The notes beneath the pieces were generated by a model. It worked only from the letters and a program-made list of their open reading frames with translations. It had not been told where the DNA came from and made no database searches. This document shows positions 16,674 through 25,064 of a stretch of 36,107 nucleotides of DNA, one piece after another (the first letter of the stretch is position 1; the number at the start of each line of letters is the position of its first letter). Position numbers and translations under genes: made by a program. Source of the stretch: Staphylococcus canis (GTDB lineage Bacteria > Bacillota > Bacilli > Staphylococcales > Staphylococcaceae); assembly GCF_016238445.1 (NCBI RefSeq), contig NZ_JABANU010000023.1, forward strand, positions 1-36,107, read 5' to 3'.

Positions 16674-17150
16674 GTGACATTTTTTAAAATATACACCAAG
16701 TATCATCGTTATATTCACTTTCTTTTACATCAATATCATATCACGTATAATTATGAAGAGTATTATCAATGTTTACTCATACGATTATGGGAATTATCTC
16801 GAAATTATCAAGCATCATCGACTCATAAAGAAAGTTCTTACTATAAGTATAGATTAAAATATTATCTTATCGATTTATTACGTAAGCACTCAAAATCGCA
16901 TGACATCCTATCTTTAGATGAAATTCCAATACCTAAAGTACAGCAACGTTGTAATCTTGATAATCAGCTATCACTCAATCAATTGGTTAAACGATTGCCT
17001 TATCCTTATCAACAATGGTTCGCTTTATATCGTCTCGGTTATCGACAAAATGAAATTGAACAAAAAATGAATAAATCTAGCACCTCGATTAAAAAATACA
17101 AACGAGAAACTTTATATTACTTAAAGCACATGATGAAAGACACCATATAG
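16674..17150 (+). CDS. sigS: SigS, ECF-type RNA polymerase sigma factor
   Basis: A 158-residue sigma-70-like protein. Region 2 covers about residues 1-75 (FLLHQYHITYNYEEYYQCLLIRLWELSRNY...YYKYRLKYYLIDLLRKH) and a region 4 helix-turn-helix lies at about 110-155 (YQQWFALYRLGYRQNEIEQKMNKSSTSIKKYKRETL). This matches the S. aureus stress-related ECF factor SigS. The start is GTG at 16674, 9 nt after GAGG. The gene ends 10 bp before ecfX, whose GGAGG lies in the gap, so the pair is an operon. No anti-sigma factor gene with a membrane helix is adjacent. A perfect palindrome lies between the likely -10 box and the start codon. Confidence 0.87.
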   Translation: MTFFKIYTKYHRYIHFLLHQYHITYNYEEYYQCLLIRLWELSRNYQASSTHKESSYYKYRLKYYLIDLLRKHSKSHDILSLDEIPIPKVQQRCNLDNQLSLNQLVKRLPYPYQQWFALYRLGYRQNEIEQKMNKSSTSIKKYKRETLYYLKHMMKDTI

Positions 17151-17160
17151 GAGGCCAACT

Positions 17161-17601
17161 ATGAATATGCAACTTCAGACTTTTGAAAACCTACTCTATA
17201 TTAAAACATCAGAACATATAGAATCAAAGTATCTGTTACAATTTGACTACTATCAAATCCATACTCAAATGACTATTAAAAATTTACTCAAGCAAATTTT
17301 AAACCAATATCACAAAGAGTTACTCAGTCAACAACATCTGGCAAGCGAACTCATTCAAACACATCATTTGGTTCCAATCTTTGTTACTGATTCTATCATC
17401 TTAACCCCATTACAGTCTGGACGTGCATCATTACAATACTATATTAATATGTATCAAGTTGTTTCAATAACTTCTTTAAAAACACATACAAAATTTCATT
17501 TTAAGTCTAATCAATCACTGATTGTTCCAATTCCATATACAACATGTGTTAGTAAATGGAAAAGCGCTCATCATTTAGCATCATTAATTGCTCTTAAATA
17601 A
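17161..17601 (+). CDS. ecfX: EcfX, ComK-like protein downstream of sigS
   Basis: A 146-residue protein in the position of S. aureus ecfX, co-transcribed with sigS. Its second half (IFVTDSIILTPLQSGRASLQYYINMYQVVSITSLKTHTKFHFKSNQSLIVPIPYTTCVSKWKSAHHLASLI) has the layout of the competence regulator ComK: a late I-L-x-P-x-x-S-x-R block, an aromatic/Ile-Asn strand, then a strand equivalent to TFSNGKTMELPISY in B. subtilis ComK. I infer a ComK-fold DNA-binding or partner protein. It has no membrane segment, so it is not a classical transmembrane anti-sigma factor. A hairpin at 17629-17660 ends the operon. The position is secure; the ComK relation is inference. Confidence 0.72.
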   Translation: MNMQLQTFENLLYIKTSEHIESKYLLQFDYYQIHTQMTIKNLLKQILNQYHKELLSQQHLASELIQTHHLVPIFVTDSIILTPLQSGRASLQYYINMYQVVSITSLKTHTKFHFKSNQSLIVPIPYTTCVSKWKSAHHLASLIALK

Positions 17602-17628
17602 AATCATAATGCTTATCAATAATATAAA

Positions 17629-17660
17629 CACCACAACATTCAATAAAGAAGGTTGTGGTG
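17629..17660. terminator. Terminator between ecfX and the transaldolase gene
   Basis: CACCACAAC (17629-17637) and GTTGTGGTG (17652-17660) form a perfect 9-bp stem between convergent genes. Confidence 0.75.
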
Positions 17661-17721
17661 TTGTGCTTAGAGAAACTAAGCCTATCTATTAAATTATGCT
17701 TTTAGTGTTGTTACGTCACAT

Positions 17722-18432
17722 TTATAAAATACTTAAGCCTGAAGATTGAATATCTTTTGCAAAGCCTTTTACAGTATCTACTGATAATTCATTAATGTCA
17801 CGACCGATGTTAGGTACTTTTTTAACAACGTCAGCTGGACAAGTAATGATATCCGCACCGATTTCGTCAGCTTGGATTACATTAAATAACTCACGGCAAC
17901 TTGCCCATAACAATTGAACACCTTTTTTACTATGTGTCACATCAACTGCTTCTTTCATTAATGGAAGCGGATCAACGCCTGTATCGGCAATACGTCCTGC
18001 AAAAACAGATACGTATGTTTCCACGCCTTCTTTAACTGCTTCTGTGATTTCTTTAACTTGTTCGATTGTATAAACAGCAGTAACATTTAATTTTACATCT
18101 TTAGCTGATAGAGATTTAATAAGTGGAATCATTGATTCGCCTTTTGTATTTACAATTGGAATTTTAACAAAAATGTTTTCACCAAATTGTTGAATGATTT
18201 CCGCTTCTTTCTCCATTGTCTCCATGTCATCGCCAAACACTTCAAAAGAAATTGAAGCATCAGGAATTGCTTCAACAACTTCTTTAGCAAATTGTTTATA
18301 ATCTTGTACACCTGCTTTAGCCATTAAGCTAGGATTTGTTGTGAAACCATCTACTTCTTTGTTTTGGTATGCTTTTTTCATTTGTTCAATATCTGCACCA
18401 TCCGCAAATACTTTTACATTTAAATTAGCCAT
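17722..18432 (-). CDS. Transaldolase (TalB / fructose-6-phosphate aldolase-like)
   Basis: A 236-residue class I aldolase barrel of the transaldolase family. The N-terminal FADGADIEQM...DGFTTNPSLM and the KIPI segment with the Schiff-base lysine are diagnostic, and NVTAVYTIEQ and VFAGRIADTG follow in order. The enzyme shuttles dihydroxyacetone units in the non-oxidative pentose phosphate pathway. At 236 residues it is slightly longer than fructose-6-phosphate aldolases (about 220), and staphylococcal members are annotated as transaldolase. The start ATG has a GGAGG 10 nt upstream. It appears monocistronic. Confidence 0.9.
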   Translation of the reverse strand: MANLNVKVFADGADIEQMKKAYQNKEVDGFTTNPSLMAKAGVQDYKQFAKEVVEAIPDASISFEVFGDDMETMEKEAEIIQQFGENIFVKIPIVNTKGESMIPLIKSLSAKDVKLNVTAVYTIEQVKEITEAVKEGVETYVSVFAGRIADTGVDPLPLMKEAVDVTHSKKGVQLLWASCRELFNVIQADEIGADIITCPADVVKKVPNIGRDINELSVDTVKGFAKDIQSSGLSIL

Positions 18433-18652
18433 TTATTTTGCCTCCTTCAAGGTCTTCTATTTATATTAATGTTATAACATTTTTTTACTGATTTAAGCTA
18501 TTCATTAGCCTATAATGACTAAAATCACTTTATACTACCGAAAACAAAAATGTTTTAATGCTCTATTCCACTCGTTTTACCCACTTAATCAAGTATTACA
18601 GCCTATATCAAAATATGATATGATTAAAAACGATATTGAAAGGAGGATGTTT

Positions 18653-18958
18653 ATGTCCAAGTCTAAAAAATACTTCTATCTGTCTATTATTTTAATATTA
18701 ATTAGTTTTATTTTTAATACACACAATCCTTTACTCAATATGTGGGTTACTTCAATCATAAAACTTATTTTTCTAAGTAGTGTTATCAACGCGATTATCC
18801 TTATTTTAGCAATATTTTTTGCCGATCGAGCCATTAAATATTTACCTAAGCGTAAACACTGGATTCACACAGCAGCACGTGCACTACCTATAATTTTATT
18901 GCTCGTAATTTTAATTCATATTATTTCTGCATTGATTACATTCGGTATTTTTTCATAG
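18653..18958 (+). CDS. 101-residue membrane protein, function unknown
   Basis: A hydrophobic protein with three likely membrane segments (about residues 8-24, 31-57 and 74-100), separated by a basic loop (KYLPKRKHW). The frame is open back to 18515, but an AAAGGAGG at 18639-18646 lies inside that extension, and the ATG at 18653 stands 6 nt after it, so the short form is the real one. It precedes the two fluoride channel genes by about 50 bp and could share their transcript, although an inverted repeat TTGGAG/CTCCAA sits in the gap. I do not recognise the family. Confidence 0.68.
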   Translation: MSKSKKYFYLSIILILISFIFNTHNPLLNMWVTSIIKLIFLSSVINAIILILAIFFADRAIKYLPKRKHWIHTAARALPIILLLVILIHIISALITFGIFS

Positions 18959-19012
18959 ATTATTATTTTGGAGCTTTAAAACACATCTCCAAACAACTAA
19001 GAGGTGAATCAT

Positions 19013-19372
19013 TTGAAATATATTTTTGTTTTTACAGGGGCTATGTTAGGCGCATTACTACGCTATACCATTAGTTTTCTACCAAATTGGCACCTTTTTC
19101 CAATTGGTACTTTTTTATGCAATATAATTGGTGCTTTTCTAATGGGTTACCTCACAATATTTTTCAAATCAAGAATACAAGTCCCCCAATATTTAAAAAA
19201 AGGACTCACCACTGGATTAATGGGTGCTTTGACCACATTTTCAACTTTTCAGTTTGAACTTGTAACTTTACTCGAACACCATCACATTGAAATGTTACTC
19301 ATTTATGCTTTGACGAGTTACATAATAGGCATTGCAGCTTGTTTTATTGGTATACGGTTAGGGGAGGTTTAG
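19013..19372 (+). CDS. crcB1: Fluoride channel subunit Fluc/CrcB (first copy)
   Basis: A 119-residue, four-helix Fluc protein. The motifs GAMLGALLRY, GTFLCNIIGAFLMGY and GLMGALTTFSTFQFE are the family's conserved ion-path and sodium-site segments. Fluc channels export fluoride as antiparallel dimers. The start is probably TTG 19013, 6 nt after GAGGTG, because the in-frame GTG at 19004 overlaps that element. It is directly followed by a second copy, as in other firmicutes with two halves forming a heterodimer. No fluoride riboswitch signature was seen upstream. Confidence 0.93.
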   Translation: MKYIFVFTGAMLGALLRYTISFLPNWHLFPIGTFLCNIIGAFLMGYLTIFFKSRIQVPQYLKKGLTTGLMGALTTFSTFQFELVTLLEHHHIEMLLIYALTSYIIGIAACFIGIRLGEV

Positions 19373-19373
19373 T

Positions 19374-19727
19374 ATGACTTTGATATTAATTATGATTGGT
19401 GGCGGTTTAGGTGCATCTTTAAGACTGTTTCTATCAGATGTACTGCAACCATTTAAATATAAATTCATTCAATTTCCAATGGGTACATTAGTTGTAAATT
19501 TTTTAGGAGCTTTTCTAATCAGTTTTTTAAGTGGCTTTATCGCGCAACATCAGTGGCTAAATTTATTTCTCATTACAGGGTTTTTAGGAGGATTTACAAC
19601 ATTTTCTACATTAGCTTTAGAAATGGTTCAATTGCTTAAACAACACCAATTTGTTTCATTTGTACTCTACTCCTCACTACAATATATTGGTTGCTTACTT
19701 TTATGTTGGATTGGTTTCATTTTGTGA
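19374..19727 (+). CDS. crcB2: Fluoride channel subunit Fluc/CrcB (second copy)
   Basis: A 117-residue Fluc protein with GGGLGASLRLFLSD, GTLVVNFLGAFLISF and GFLGGFTTFSTLALE, diverged from but parallel to the neighbouring copy. It starts 1 bp after the stop of the first copy, with AGGGGAGG at the end of that gene, so translation is coupled and equimolar synthesis is expected. This supports a heterodimeric channel. Transcription ends in the hairpin at 19741-19775. Confidence 0.93.
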   Translation: MTLILIMIGGGLGASLRLFLSDVLQPFKYKFIQFPMGTLVVNFLGAFLISFLSGFIAQHQWLNLFLITGFLGGFTTFSTLALEMVQLLKQHQFVSFVLYSSLQYIGCLLLCWIGFIL

Positions 19728-19740
19728 ATAAATCATAAAA

Positions 19741-19775
19741 AGACCAAACGATAAGAAATACTGTTCGTTTGGTCT
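19741..19775. terminator. Bidirectional terminator after crcB2
   Basis: AGACCAAACGA (19741-19751) and TCGTTTGGTCT (19765-19775) form a perfect 11-bp stem flanked by A's and T's between convergent genes. Confidence 0.85.
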
Positions 19776-19791
19776 TAAAATTGATATGAGC

Positions 19792-20625
19792 TTATTGACC
19801 ATCAAATTCTAACGGATCTGGGCCAATACGTTTATCTTGATTGAGTTGATTTAAACGCTCCATTTGATCTTCGCTTAATTCAAAATCAAATACATCTAAA
19901 TTCTCTTCAATACGTGAAGGTGTAATAGATTTTGGAATTGTTACCACATTATTTTGAACGTTCCAACGAATAATCACTTGAGCTGGTGATTTTTTTACCT
20001 CATCTGCAATTGAATTCACCACATCATCTGATAATATTTGAGCATTCATAAGTGGAGACCATGATTCCATTTGGATATTTTGTGCTTCTAGATATGATTT
20101 CAAGCGAGACTGTGTTAAGTATGGATGAAATTCAACTTGATTAATCACAGGTTTAATTTTAACTTGACCTAGTAATGTATCTAAATGTTCTACATTAAAA
20201 TTACTTACACCAATATTTCGAACAAGTTCTTTTTCATATAAGTCTTCCATACCCTTCCATGTCTCGATCATAAGTGATTCATCTAATCCAGGCCAATGCA
20301 TGAGGTATAAGTCTAAGTAATCAAGACCTAAGCGCTGTAAAGAAGCTTTATACGCTGTCTCAACATTATCTCGTCCATAATCTGATAACCATAATTTTGA
20401 TGTAATGAATAAATCTTCGCGATTTAGATCTGTTTCTTCTAATGCTTCTCGAATACCTTCGCCTACTTTTTCTTCATTTTGATACACCATTGCAGTATCA
20501 ATACTACGATATCCACTTTTAATGGCATGTTTCACAGCATTTTTTGCGTCATCATTATTTTCAACACGAAATGTACCAATACCAACTCGAGGCATTTCAT
20601 TACCATTATAGAATTTGATATTCAC
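19792..20625 (-). CDS. Aldo/keto reductase (AKR5-like)
   Basis: A 277-residue NADPH-dependent aldo/keto reductase with a TIM barrel. The catalytic tetrad can be traced: Asp and Tyr in RSIDTAMVYQNEEKVG, Lys in FITSKLW, and His in YLMHWPG. The NADPH-binding end carries IPKSITPSRIEENLDVFDFEL. The closest characterised relatives are the Bacillus glyoxal/methylglyoxal reductases YvgN and YtbE, so reduction of toxic dicarbonyls is likely. A GGAGTG element precedes the ATG. The gene stands alone on the minus strand. Confidence 0.92.
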   Translation of the reverse strand: MNIKFYNGNEMPRVGIGTFRVENNDDAKNAVKHAIKSGYRSIDTAMVYQNEEKVGEGIREALEETDLNREDLFITSKLWLSDYGRDNVETAYKASLQRLGLDYLDLYLMHWPGLDESLMIETWKGMEDLYEKELVRNIGVSNFNVEHLDTLLGQVKIKPVINQVEFHPYLTQSRLKSYLEAQNIQMESWSPLMNAQILSDDVVNSIADEVKKSPAQVIIRWNVQNNVVTIPKSITPSRIEENLDVFDFELSEDQMERLNQLNQDKRIGPDPLEFDGQ

Positions 20626-20741
20626 ATTGATTCACTCCTCTAAAGTATTTTTTCTAAATTAATATTAAACGATAGAGAATTATTTTAAAAATAATTTACC
20701 TTGTTTCAAAAAAAAGTGACTATAATTAACTATAATACGAA

Positions 20742-20782
20742 AAATACCCTTACAATGACAATAAACTCATGTAAAGGTATTT
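20742..20782 (-). terminator. Terminator after the NERD-like gene
   Basis: AAATACCCTTACA (20742-20754) pairs with TGTAAAGGTATTT (20770-20782) with one mismatch. On the minus strand it is followed by a T-rich tract. Confidence 0.75.
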
Positions 20783-20796
20783 CAAAAAAGTATTGT

Positions 20797-21708
20797 TTAA
20801 TTAAATGATTCGATTTCATCCATAATACGTTGTAAAGTATCGACATCATATTGAATTCGACCATGGAATACAAATTTATTAAAGTACTCATTTAATTGTT
20901 CAGGACCTACAAGTACCTTAGTCGGACTTTGTTGCGCGTAACTTGAAATCGTAACATCTCCATCATTTTTAGGATTGAAATATAAGATTGTTGTCGGTGT
21001 GTATTTTAAATCAAGTTCCTGTTGTAACTTTTTCGCAACGTGTTCGGTATCAATTAGACGATCTGTATAGTCTTTGATTGATAAACGATGTTTGTCATGG
21101 TCGCTTTCATCAAGTACTAAAGTTTGAGGCGCTGTCACATCAAGATTCAATGTTTTAAAAACTTGTGACATCATTGGATTTTCTGAGAATTGGTTTTGAC
21201 TTATTCCTTGATACACATGCCCTTTTAAAACTTCAGAATCAATAATATATAACCCTGTACGCGTTAAAACAAGATGACTAATTCTAGTGATATCCTTCAG
21301 GTCCTCACTCGGTAAGAATATATTAGCCATAATATGCATATCTTCAGGTCGAATTCGCTTTTCATTGACTAAGCGTTCACGAATTCCTAACAAACGCATA
21401 TCCGTTACATATTCACTACGATTTTTTGAAAATAACTTTAAAGCATCTATTTCACGATCCTTAGAAGACACCATCGTTTCATATTCTTGCTTGTGTTTAG
21501 TATCTGATTTTTTCTTCTCAATGCGCATTTTTTCTAATGCTTCATGATGTTCAGAATTGAGTTTTTCTTGTTTTGTTTCAAGTTGATTTGTAAAGTTTTG
21601 CTGTGCTTTTTTCTTACTATTTAAAGCGACAAGAAATAATATCAAGAATAGTAATGCAAGCGCTATTGCTGCAAATAAACCAATCTCCATTGGACCAAAC
21701 TGTGTCAT
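20797..21708 (-). CDS. Membrane-anchored coiled-coil protein with NERD-like domain
   Basis: A 303-residue protein with a single N-terminal membrane helix (about residues 8-28), a Lys/Glu-rich coiled coil (about 30-95) and a C-terminal domain. The segment DITRISHLVLTRTGLYIIDSEVLKGHVYQG resembles the core of the nuclease-related (NERD) domain, in which a strand is followed by GLYVIEVKNYKG-like residues. Here the E-x-K pair is replaced by DSEVLKG, so catalytic competence is doubtful. The NERD call is my inference. Orientation predicts the domain on the cytoplasmic side if the N-terminus is outside. Gene neighbours (metK upstream, aldo/keto reductase downstream) give no clear functional hint. Confidence 0.7.
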   Translation of the reverse strand: MTQFGPMEIGLFAAIALALLFLILFLVALNSKKKAQQNFTNQLETKQEKLNSEHHEALEKMRIEKKKSDTKHKQEYETMVSSKDREIDALKLFSKNRSEYVTDMRLLGIRERLVNEKRIRPEDMHIMANIFLPSEDLKDITRISHLVLTRTGLYIIDSEVLKGHVYQGISQNQFSENPMMSQVFKTLNLDVTAPQTLVLDESDHDKHRLSIKDYTDRLIDTEHVAKKLQQELDLKYTPTTILYFNPKNDGDVTISSYAQQSPTKVLVGPEQLNEYFNKFVFHGRIQYDVDTLQRIMDEIESFN

Positions 21709-21800
21709 TTGTCAATTACCTTCCTTTTATCTACTTAATCTCTAATATCCTATTATATTAGAAAATGATGGATTAATCGATACTTTCTTAGCTTTTAACT

Positions 21801-23000
21801 CTAGGAATTTATCTTTACTGCCTTTTTAAGTAATTCTACCTTATCAATTTGCTCCCAAGGTACATCGATATCGTGACGTCCAAAGTGTCCATATGCAGCT
21901 GTCTGCTTATAGATTGGACGTTGTAAATCAAGCATTTTGATAATGCCTGCTGGACGTAAGTCGAAATTATTACGTACTGCATCAATTAAGGTACTTTCAT
22001 CCACAATGCCTGTACCAAATGTATCGATTGCAATAGAGACTGGTTGTGCTACACCAATAGCATACGCTAATTGTACTTCACATTTATCAGCTAAGCCTGC
22101 TGCGACAATATTTTTAGCAACATAACGTGCAGCATATGCGCCAGAACGGTCTACTTTTGTAGGATCTTTTCCTGAAAATGCTCCGCCACCATGTCGTGCA
22201 TATCCGCCATACGTATCTACTATAATTTTACGCCCTGTTAAACCAGCATCACCTTGAGGCCCACCGATAACAAAGCGACCTGTTGGGTTAATAAAGAACT
22301 TTGTGTCATCGTCTAATAACTGTTGATCAATCACTGGATAAATCACATGTTCTTTAATATCGCGTTGTATATCCTCAAGTTCGATTTCTTCATGGTGTTG
22401 TGAAGACACAACAATAGTATCAATTCTTAAAGGTTGATCTTTTTCATCGTACTCAATTGTCACTTGAACTTTTCCGTCAGGACGTAAATAATCCAACGTT
22501 TCATCTTTTCTAACTTCCGATAAACGTTTAGCTAATTTATGAGATAAATCGATTGGCAGTGGCATATACGATTCAGTTTCATTAGTCGCATAACCAAACA
22601 TTAAACCTTGGTCCCCTGCACCAGTATTTAACAATTCTTCATTGTTTTCATCACGATACTCAAGTGCACGATCCACACCTTGTGCAATATCTGGTGATTG
22701 TTCATCTATAGCTGTTAATACAGACATAGTTTTAAAATCATATCCATATTTGGCACGTGTGTACCCAATTCCTTTAACCGTCTCGCGTACTACTTTCGGA
22801 ATATCTACGTATGTAGAAGTTGAAATCTCTCCAGAAATCAAAGCCATACCTGTTGTTACTGTTGTTTCACAAGCAACTCGTGCATTTGGATCTCCTTTTA
22901 AAATTTCATCTAAAATTGCATCTGAAATTTGATCGGCAATTTTGTCTGGATGACCTTCAGTTACCGATTCTGATGTAAATAAACGTCTATTAGTCGTCAT
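21801..23000 (-). CDS. metK: S-adenosylmethionine synthetase
   Basis: A 399-residue methionine adenosyltransferase making SAM from ATP and methionine. Conserved motifs are [23 protein letters not shown] at the N-terminus, [12 protein letters not shown], and the glycine-rich [23 protein letters not shown] loop. Length agrees with the family (about 380-400). It is transcribed leftward behind a SAM-I riboswitch, so its product regulates it. It diverges from pckA, a common staphylococcal arrangement. Confidence 0.98.
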   Translation of the reverse strand: MTTNRRLFTSESVTEGHPDKIADQISDAILDEILKGDPNARVACETTVTTGMALISGEISTSTYVDIPKVVRETVKGIGYTRAKYGYDFKTMSVLTAIDEQSPDIAQGVDRALEYRDENNEELLNTGAGDQGLMFGYATNETESYMPLPIDLSHKLAKRLSEVRKDETLDYLRPDGKVQVTIEYDEKDQPLRIDTIVVSSQHHEEIELEDIQRDIKEHVIYPVIDQQLLDDDTKFFINPTGRFVIGGPQGDAGLTGRKIIVDTYGGYARHGGGAFSGKDPTKVDRSGAYAARYVAKNIVAAGLADKCEVQLAYAIGVAQPVSIAIDTFGTGIVDESTLIDAVRNNFDLRPAGIIKMLDLQRPIYKQTAAYGHFGRHDIDVPWEQIDKVELLKKAVKINS

Positions 23001-23051
23001 AGTATGCTCCTTTAAAATTTATTACGAACATTCTCTTTATCTGAGCTCAAT

Positions 23052-23090
23052 AAAAAAAGCCTTTCACAACTAGTACAATAGAGTGAAGGC
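23052..23090 (-). terminator. Riboswitch terminator of metK
   Basis: On the minus strand GCCTTCAC pairs with GTGAAAGGC and is followed by seven T's, about 50 bp before the metK start. Confidence 0.88.
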
Positions 23091-23106
23091 TCATAACGTC
23101 CATTCG

Positions 23107-23216
23107 CTCTTATCGTTCAGACATTATACGTCTGCAAACGGTTTGGCACCTTTCTTTGTAAAAAGAGGTTGCTGGGTTTCATTGGGTCCATGTCCCTCCA
23201 CCACTCAGGATAAGAG
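23107..23216 (-). promoter_or_regulatory. SAM-I (S-box) riboswitch of metK
   Basis: Stem P1 is CTCTTATC (minus-strand 5' end at 23216) with GATAAGAG (23107-23114 complement). Inside lie the S-box blocks GAGGGACATGGACCC, AAACCCAGCAACC and AAGGTGCCAA. High SAM should favour the terminator at 23052-23090 and shut off metK. Confidence 0.95.
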
Positions 23217-23338
23217 AATCCGTTATTTCCATATTACAATATCAGAAATACATATGTCAATTTGTTTTAAGATTACTCTTAGTAAGTAAAGTCATTTATA
23301 TTTTTTACCTTTTAACTATGGGGATTATGTATCGAATA

Positions 23339-23347
23339 TGTTATACT
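23339..23347 (+). promoter_or_regulatory. Extended -10 promoter of pckA
   Basis: TGTTATACT carries the TGn extension in front of TATACT. No good -35 box is seen. Initiation near 23354 would place the cre-like site at the start of the transcript. Confidence 0.5.
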
Positions 23348-23354
23348 TTTTAAC

Positions 23355-23368
23355 TGTAAAGGCTTACA
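23355..23368 (+). promoter_or_regulatory. cre-like CcpA site at pckA
   Basis: TGTAAAGGCTTACA differs from the ideal cre TGTAAACGCTTACA at one central base and keeps both TGTAA/TTACA arms. Placed over the presumed transcription start, it would act as a roadblock. Gluconeogenic pckA is CcpA-repressed in staphylococci. Confidence 0.7.
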
Positions 23369-23399
23369 TTTAACGAATAATTATTTGGAGGGGTACATC

Positions 23400-24980
23400 A
23401 TGTCATTTGATACGAAAGAAATGGATGCATTAATTAGCAAGCCTACATCACACTTTCAACTCACAACTACTGAACTGTATAACAAAATTTTAAAAAGAGA
23501 TGAAGCGGAATTAACTGAATTTGGTGCAATTAATGCTAAAACTGGGGAATATACGGGGCGTTCTCCAAAAGATAAATTCATTGTAGATAATCCACAAGTT
23601 AAAGATGATATTGATTGGGGAACAATTAATCAACCGATTTCAGAAGAGAAATTTCTAAACTTATACTATCAAGTTATTGAATATTTAGATCAAAAAGATG
23701 AATTATTTGTATTTAACGGATATGCAGGAAGCGACAAAGACTCTCAACTTGAATTAACAGTGGTGAATGAATTCGCATGGCATAATCTATTTGCACAAAA
23801 TATGTTCATCCGCCCTAGTTCAATTGAGGAAGCACGTAAAATCCGTTCTGATTTCACTATTATCTCAGCACCTACTTTTAAGGCTAATCCTGAAAAAGAC
23901 GGTACAAGATCTGAAACGTTTGTCATTGTATCATTCAAACATAAAATTGTATTAATTGGCGGTACTGAGTATGCTGGTGAAATGAAAAAATCAATTTTCT
24001 CAGTTATGAACTACTTATTACCTCAACGTGACATTATGAGTATGCATTGCTCAGCAAACGTCGGTCATAAAGGAGACGTTGCATTATTCTTTGGTTTATC
24101 AGGCACTGGTAAAACAACATTATCAGCCGATCCAGAGCGCAAACTTATTGGTGATGACGAACACGGATGGAATGAAAATGGTGTATTTAATATTGAAGGT
24201 GGATGCTATGCGAAAGCAATTCACTTATCAGAAGAAAAAGAACCACAAATTTTTAATGCAATCCGTTATGGTACAGTACTTGAAAATTTAGTTGTGGATG
24301 AACATGGTTATGTAGATTTTGATGATAATCGTTATACTGAGAACACACGTGCAGCGTACCCTATTCATCATATCGATAATATCGTAACACCATCAAAAGC
24401 ATCACATCCAAATACTATCATTTTCCTAACTGCTGATGCATTTGGAGTATTACCACCGATTTCAAAATTAACGAAAGATCAAGCTATGTATCACTTCTTA
24501 AGTGGATTCACTTCTAAAGTTGCTGGTACTGAACGTGGTATTACTGAACCTGTTCCATCATTCTCTACATGTTTCGGAGCGCCGTTCCTTCCTTTAAATG
24601 CAAAAGTCTATGCTGATTTACTCGGTGAACTTATCGACAAACATGAAGTTGATGTATATCTTGTAAATACAGGATGGACAGGTGGTAAATACGGTGAAGG
24701 TAACCGTATTCAATTAAAATATACACGTAAAATGGTTAACGACGCGATCAAAGGAAAACTTAAAGATGTACCTTTTGAAAAAGATGAAATTTTTGGATTA
24801 AGTATTCCTACATCTATTGAAGACGTGCCAACAACAATTTTAAAACCTATCAATGCATGGTCAGATAAAGATGCATATCGCGAACAAGCTCACGATCTTG
24901 TAGAACGTTTCCGCAAAAACTTCAAAAAGTTCGGTGAAGATACACAACACCTTGAAGAAAAAGGTGGATTTAAAGCTTAA
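23400..24980 (+). CDS. pckA: Phosphoenolpyruvate carboxykinase (ATP)
   Basis: A 526-residue ATP-dependent PEP carboxykinase that turns oxaloacetate into phosphoenolpyruvate for gluconeogenesis. The substrate segment [10 protein letters not shown] is near the N-terminus. The P-loop GLSGTGKT lies at about residues 232-239, followed by LIGDDEHGW with metal-binding aspartates and then NTRAAYPI and [11 protein letters not shown]. The frame can be extended to a TTG at 23385, but the GGAGGGG Shine-Dalgarno is inside that extension, so the ATG at 23400 is the start. Control by a cre-like site is likely. A strong terminator follows. Confidence 0.97.
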   Translation: MSFDTKEMDALISKPTSHFQLTTTELYNKILKRDEAELTEFGAINAKTGEYTGRSPKDKFIVDNPQVKDDIDWGTINQPISEEKFLNLYYQVIEYLDQKDELFVFNGYAGSDKDSQLELTVVNEFAWHNLFAQNMFIRPSSIEEARKIRSDFTIISAPTFKANPEKDGTRSETFVIVSFKHKIVLIGGTEYAGEMKKSIFSVMNYLLPQRDIMSMHCSANVGHKGDVALFFGLSGTGKTTLSADPERKLIGDDEHGWNENGVFNIEGGCYAKAIHLSEEKEPQIFNAIRYGTVLENLVVDEHGYVDFDDNRYTENTRAAYPIHHIDNIVTPSKASHPNTIIFLTADAFGVLPPISKLTKDQAMYHFLSGFTSKVAGTERGITEPVPSFSTCFGAPFLPLNAKVYADLLGELIDKHEVDVYLVNTGWTGGKYGEGNRIQLKYTRKMVNDAIKGKLKDVPFEKDEIFGLSIPTSIEDVPTTILKPINAWSDKDAYREQAHDLVERFRKNFKKFGEDTQHLEEKGGFKA

Positions 24981-25007
24981 TTTGATTAAGTTTATAAATC
25001 TGAAGCA

Positions 25008-25049
25008 AATACTGGAACATGTCACATATTGTTGGCATGTTCCAGTATT
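25008..25049. terminator. Terminator after pckA
   Basis: AATACTGGAACATG (25008-25021) and CATGTTCCAGTATT (25036-25049) form a perfect 14-bp stem followed by TTTT on the + strand. Confidence 0.9.
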
Positions 25050-25064
25050 TTTAGTTCCAGGCAT

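Noticed and set aside
18961..19003. Possible fluoride riboswitch before the Fluc genes
   Set aside because: Only a short TTGGAG/CTCCAA repeat is present; the conserved fluoride aptamer blocks are not.
23083..23289. Open frame on the + strand across the metK leader
   Set aside because: It lies across the SAM riboswitch and its terminator and has no Shine-Dalgarno; the RNA element explains the sequence.
23385..23399. TTG start five codons upstream in pckA
   Set aside because: The Shine-Dalgarno GGAGGGG is inside this extension, so the ATG at 23400 is used.
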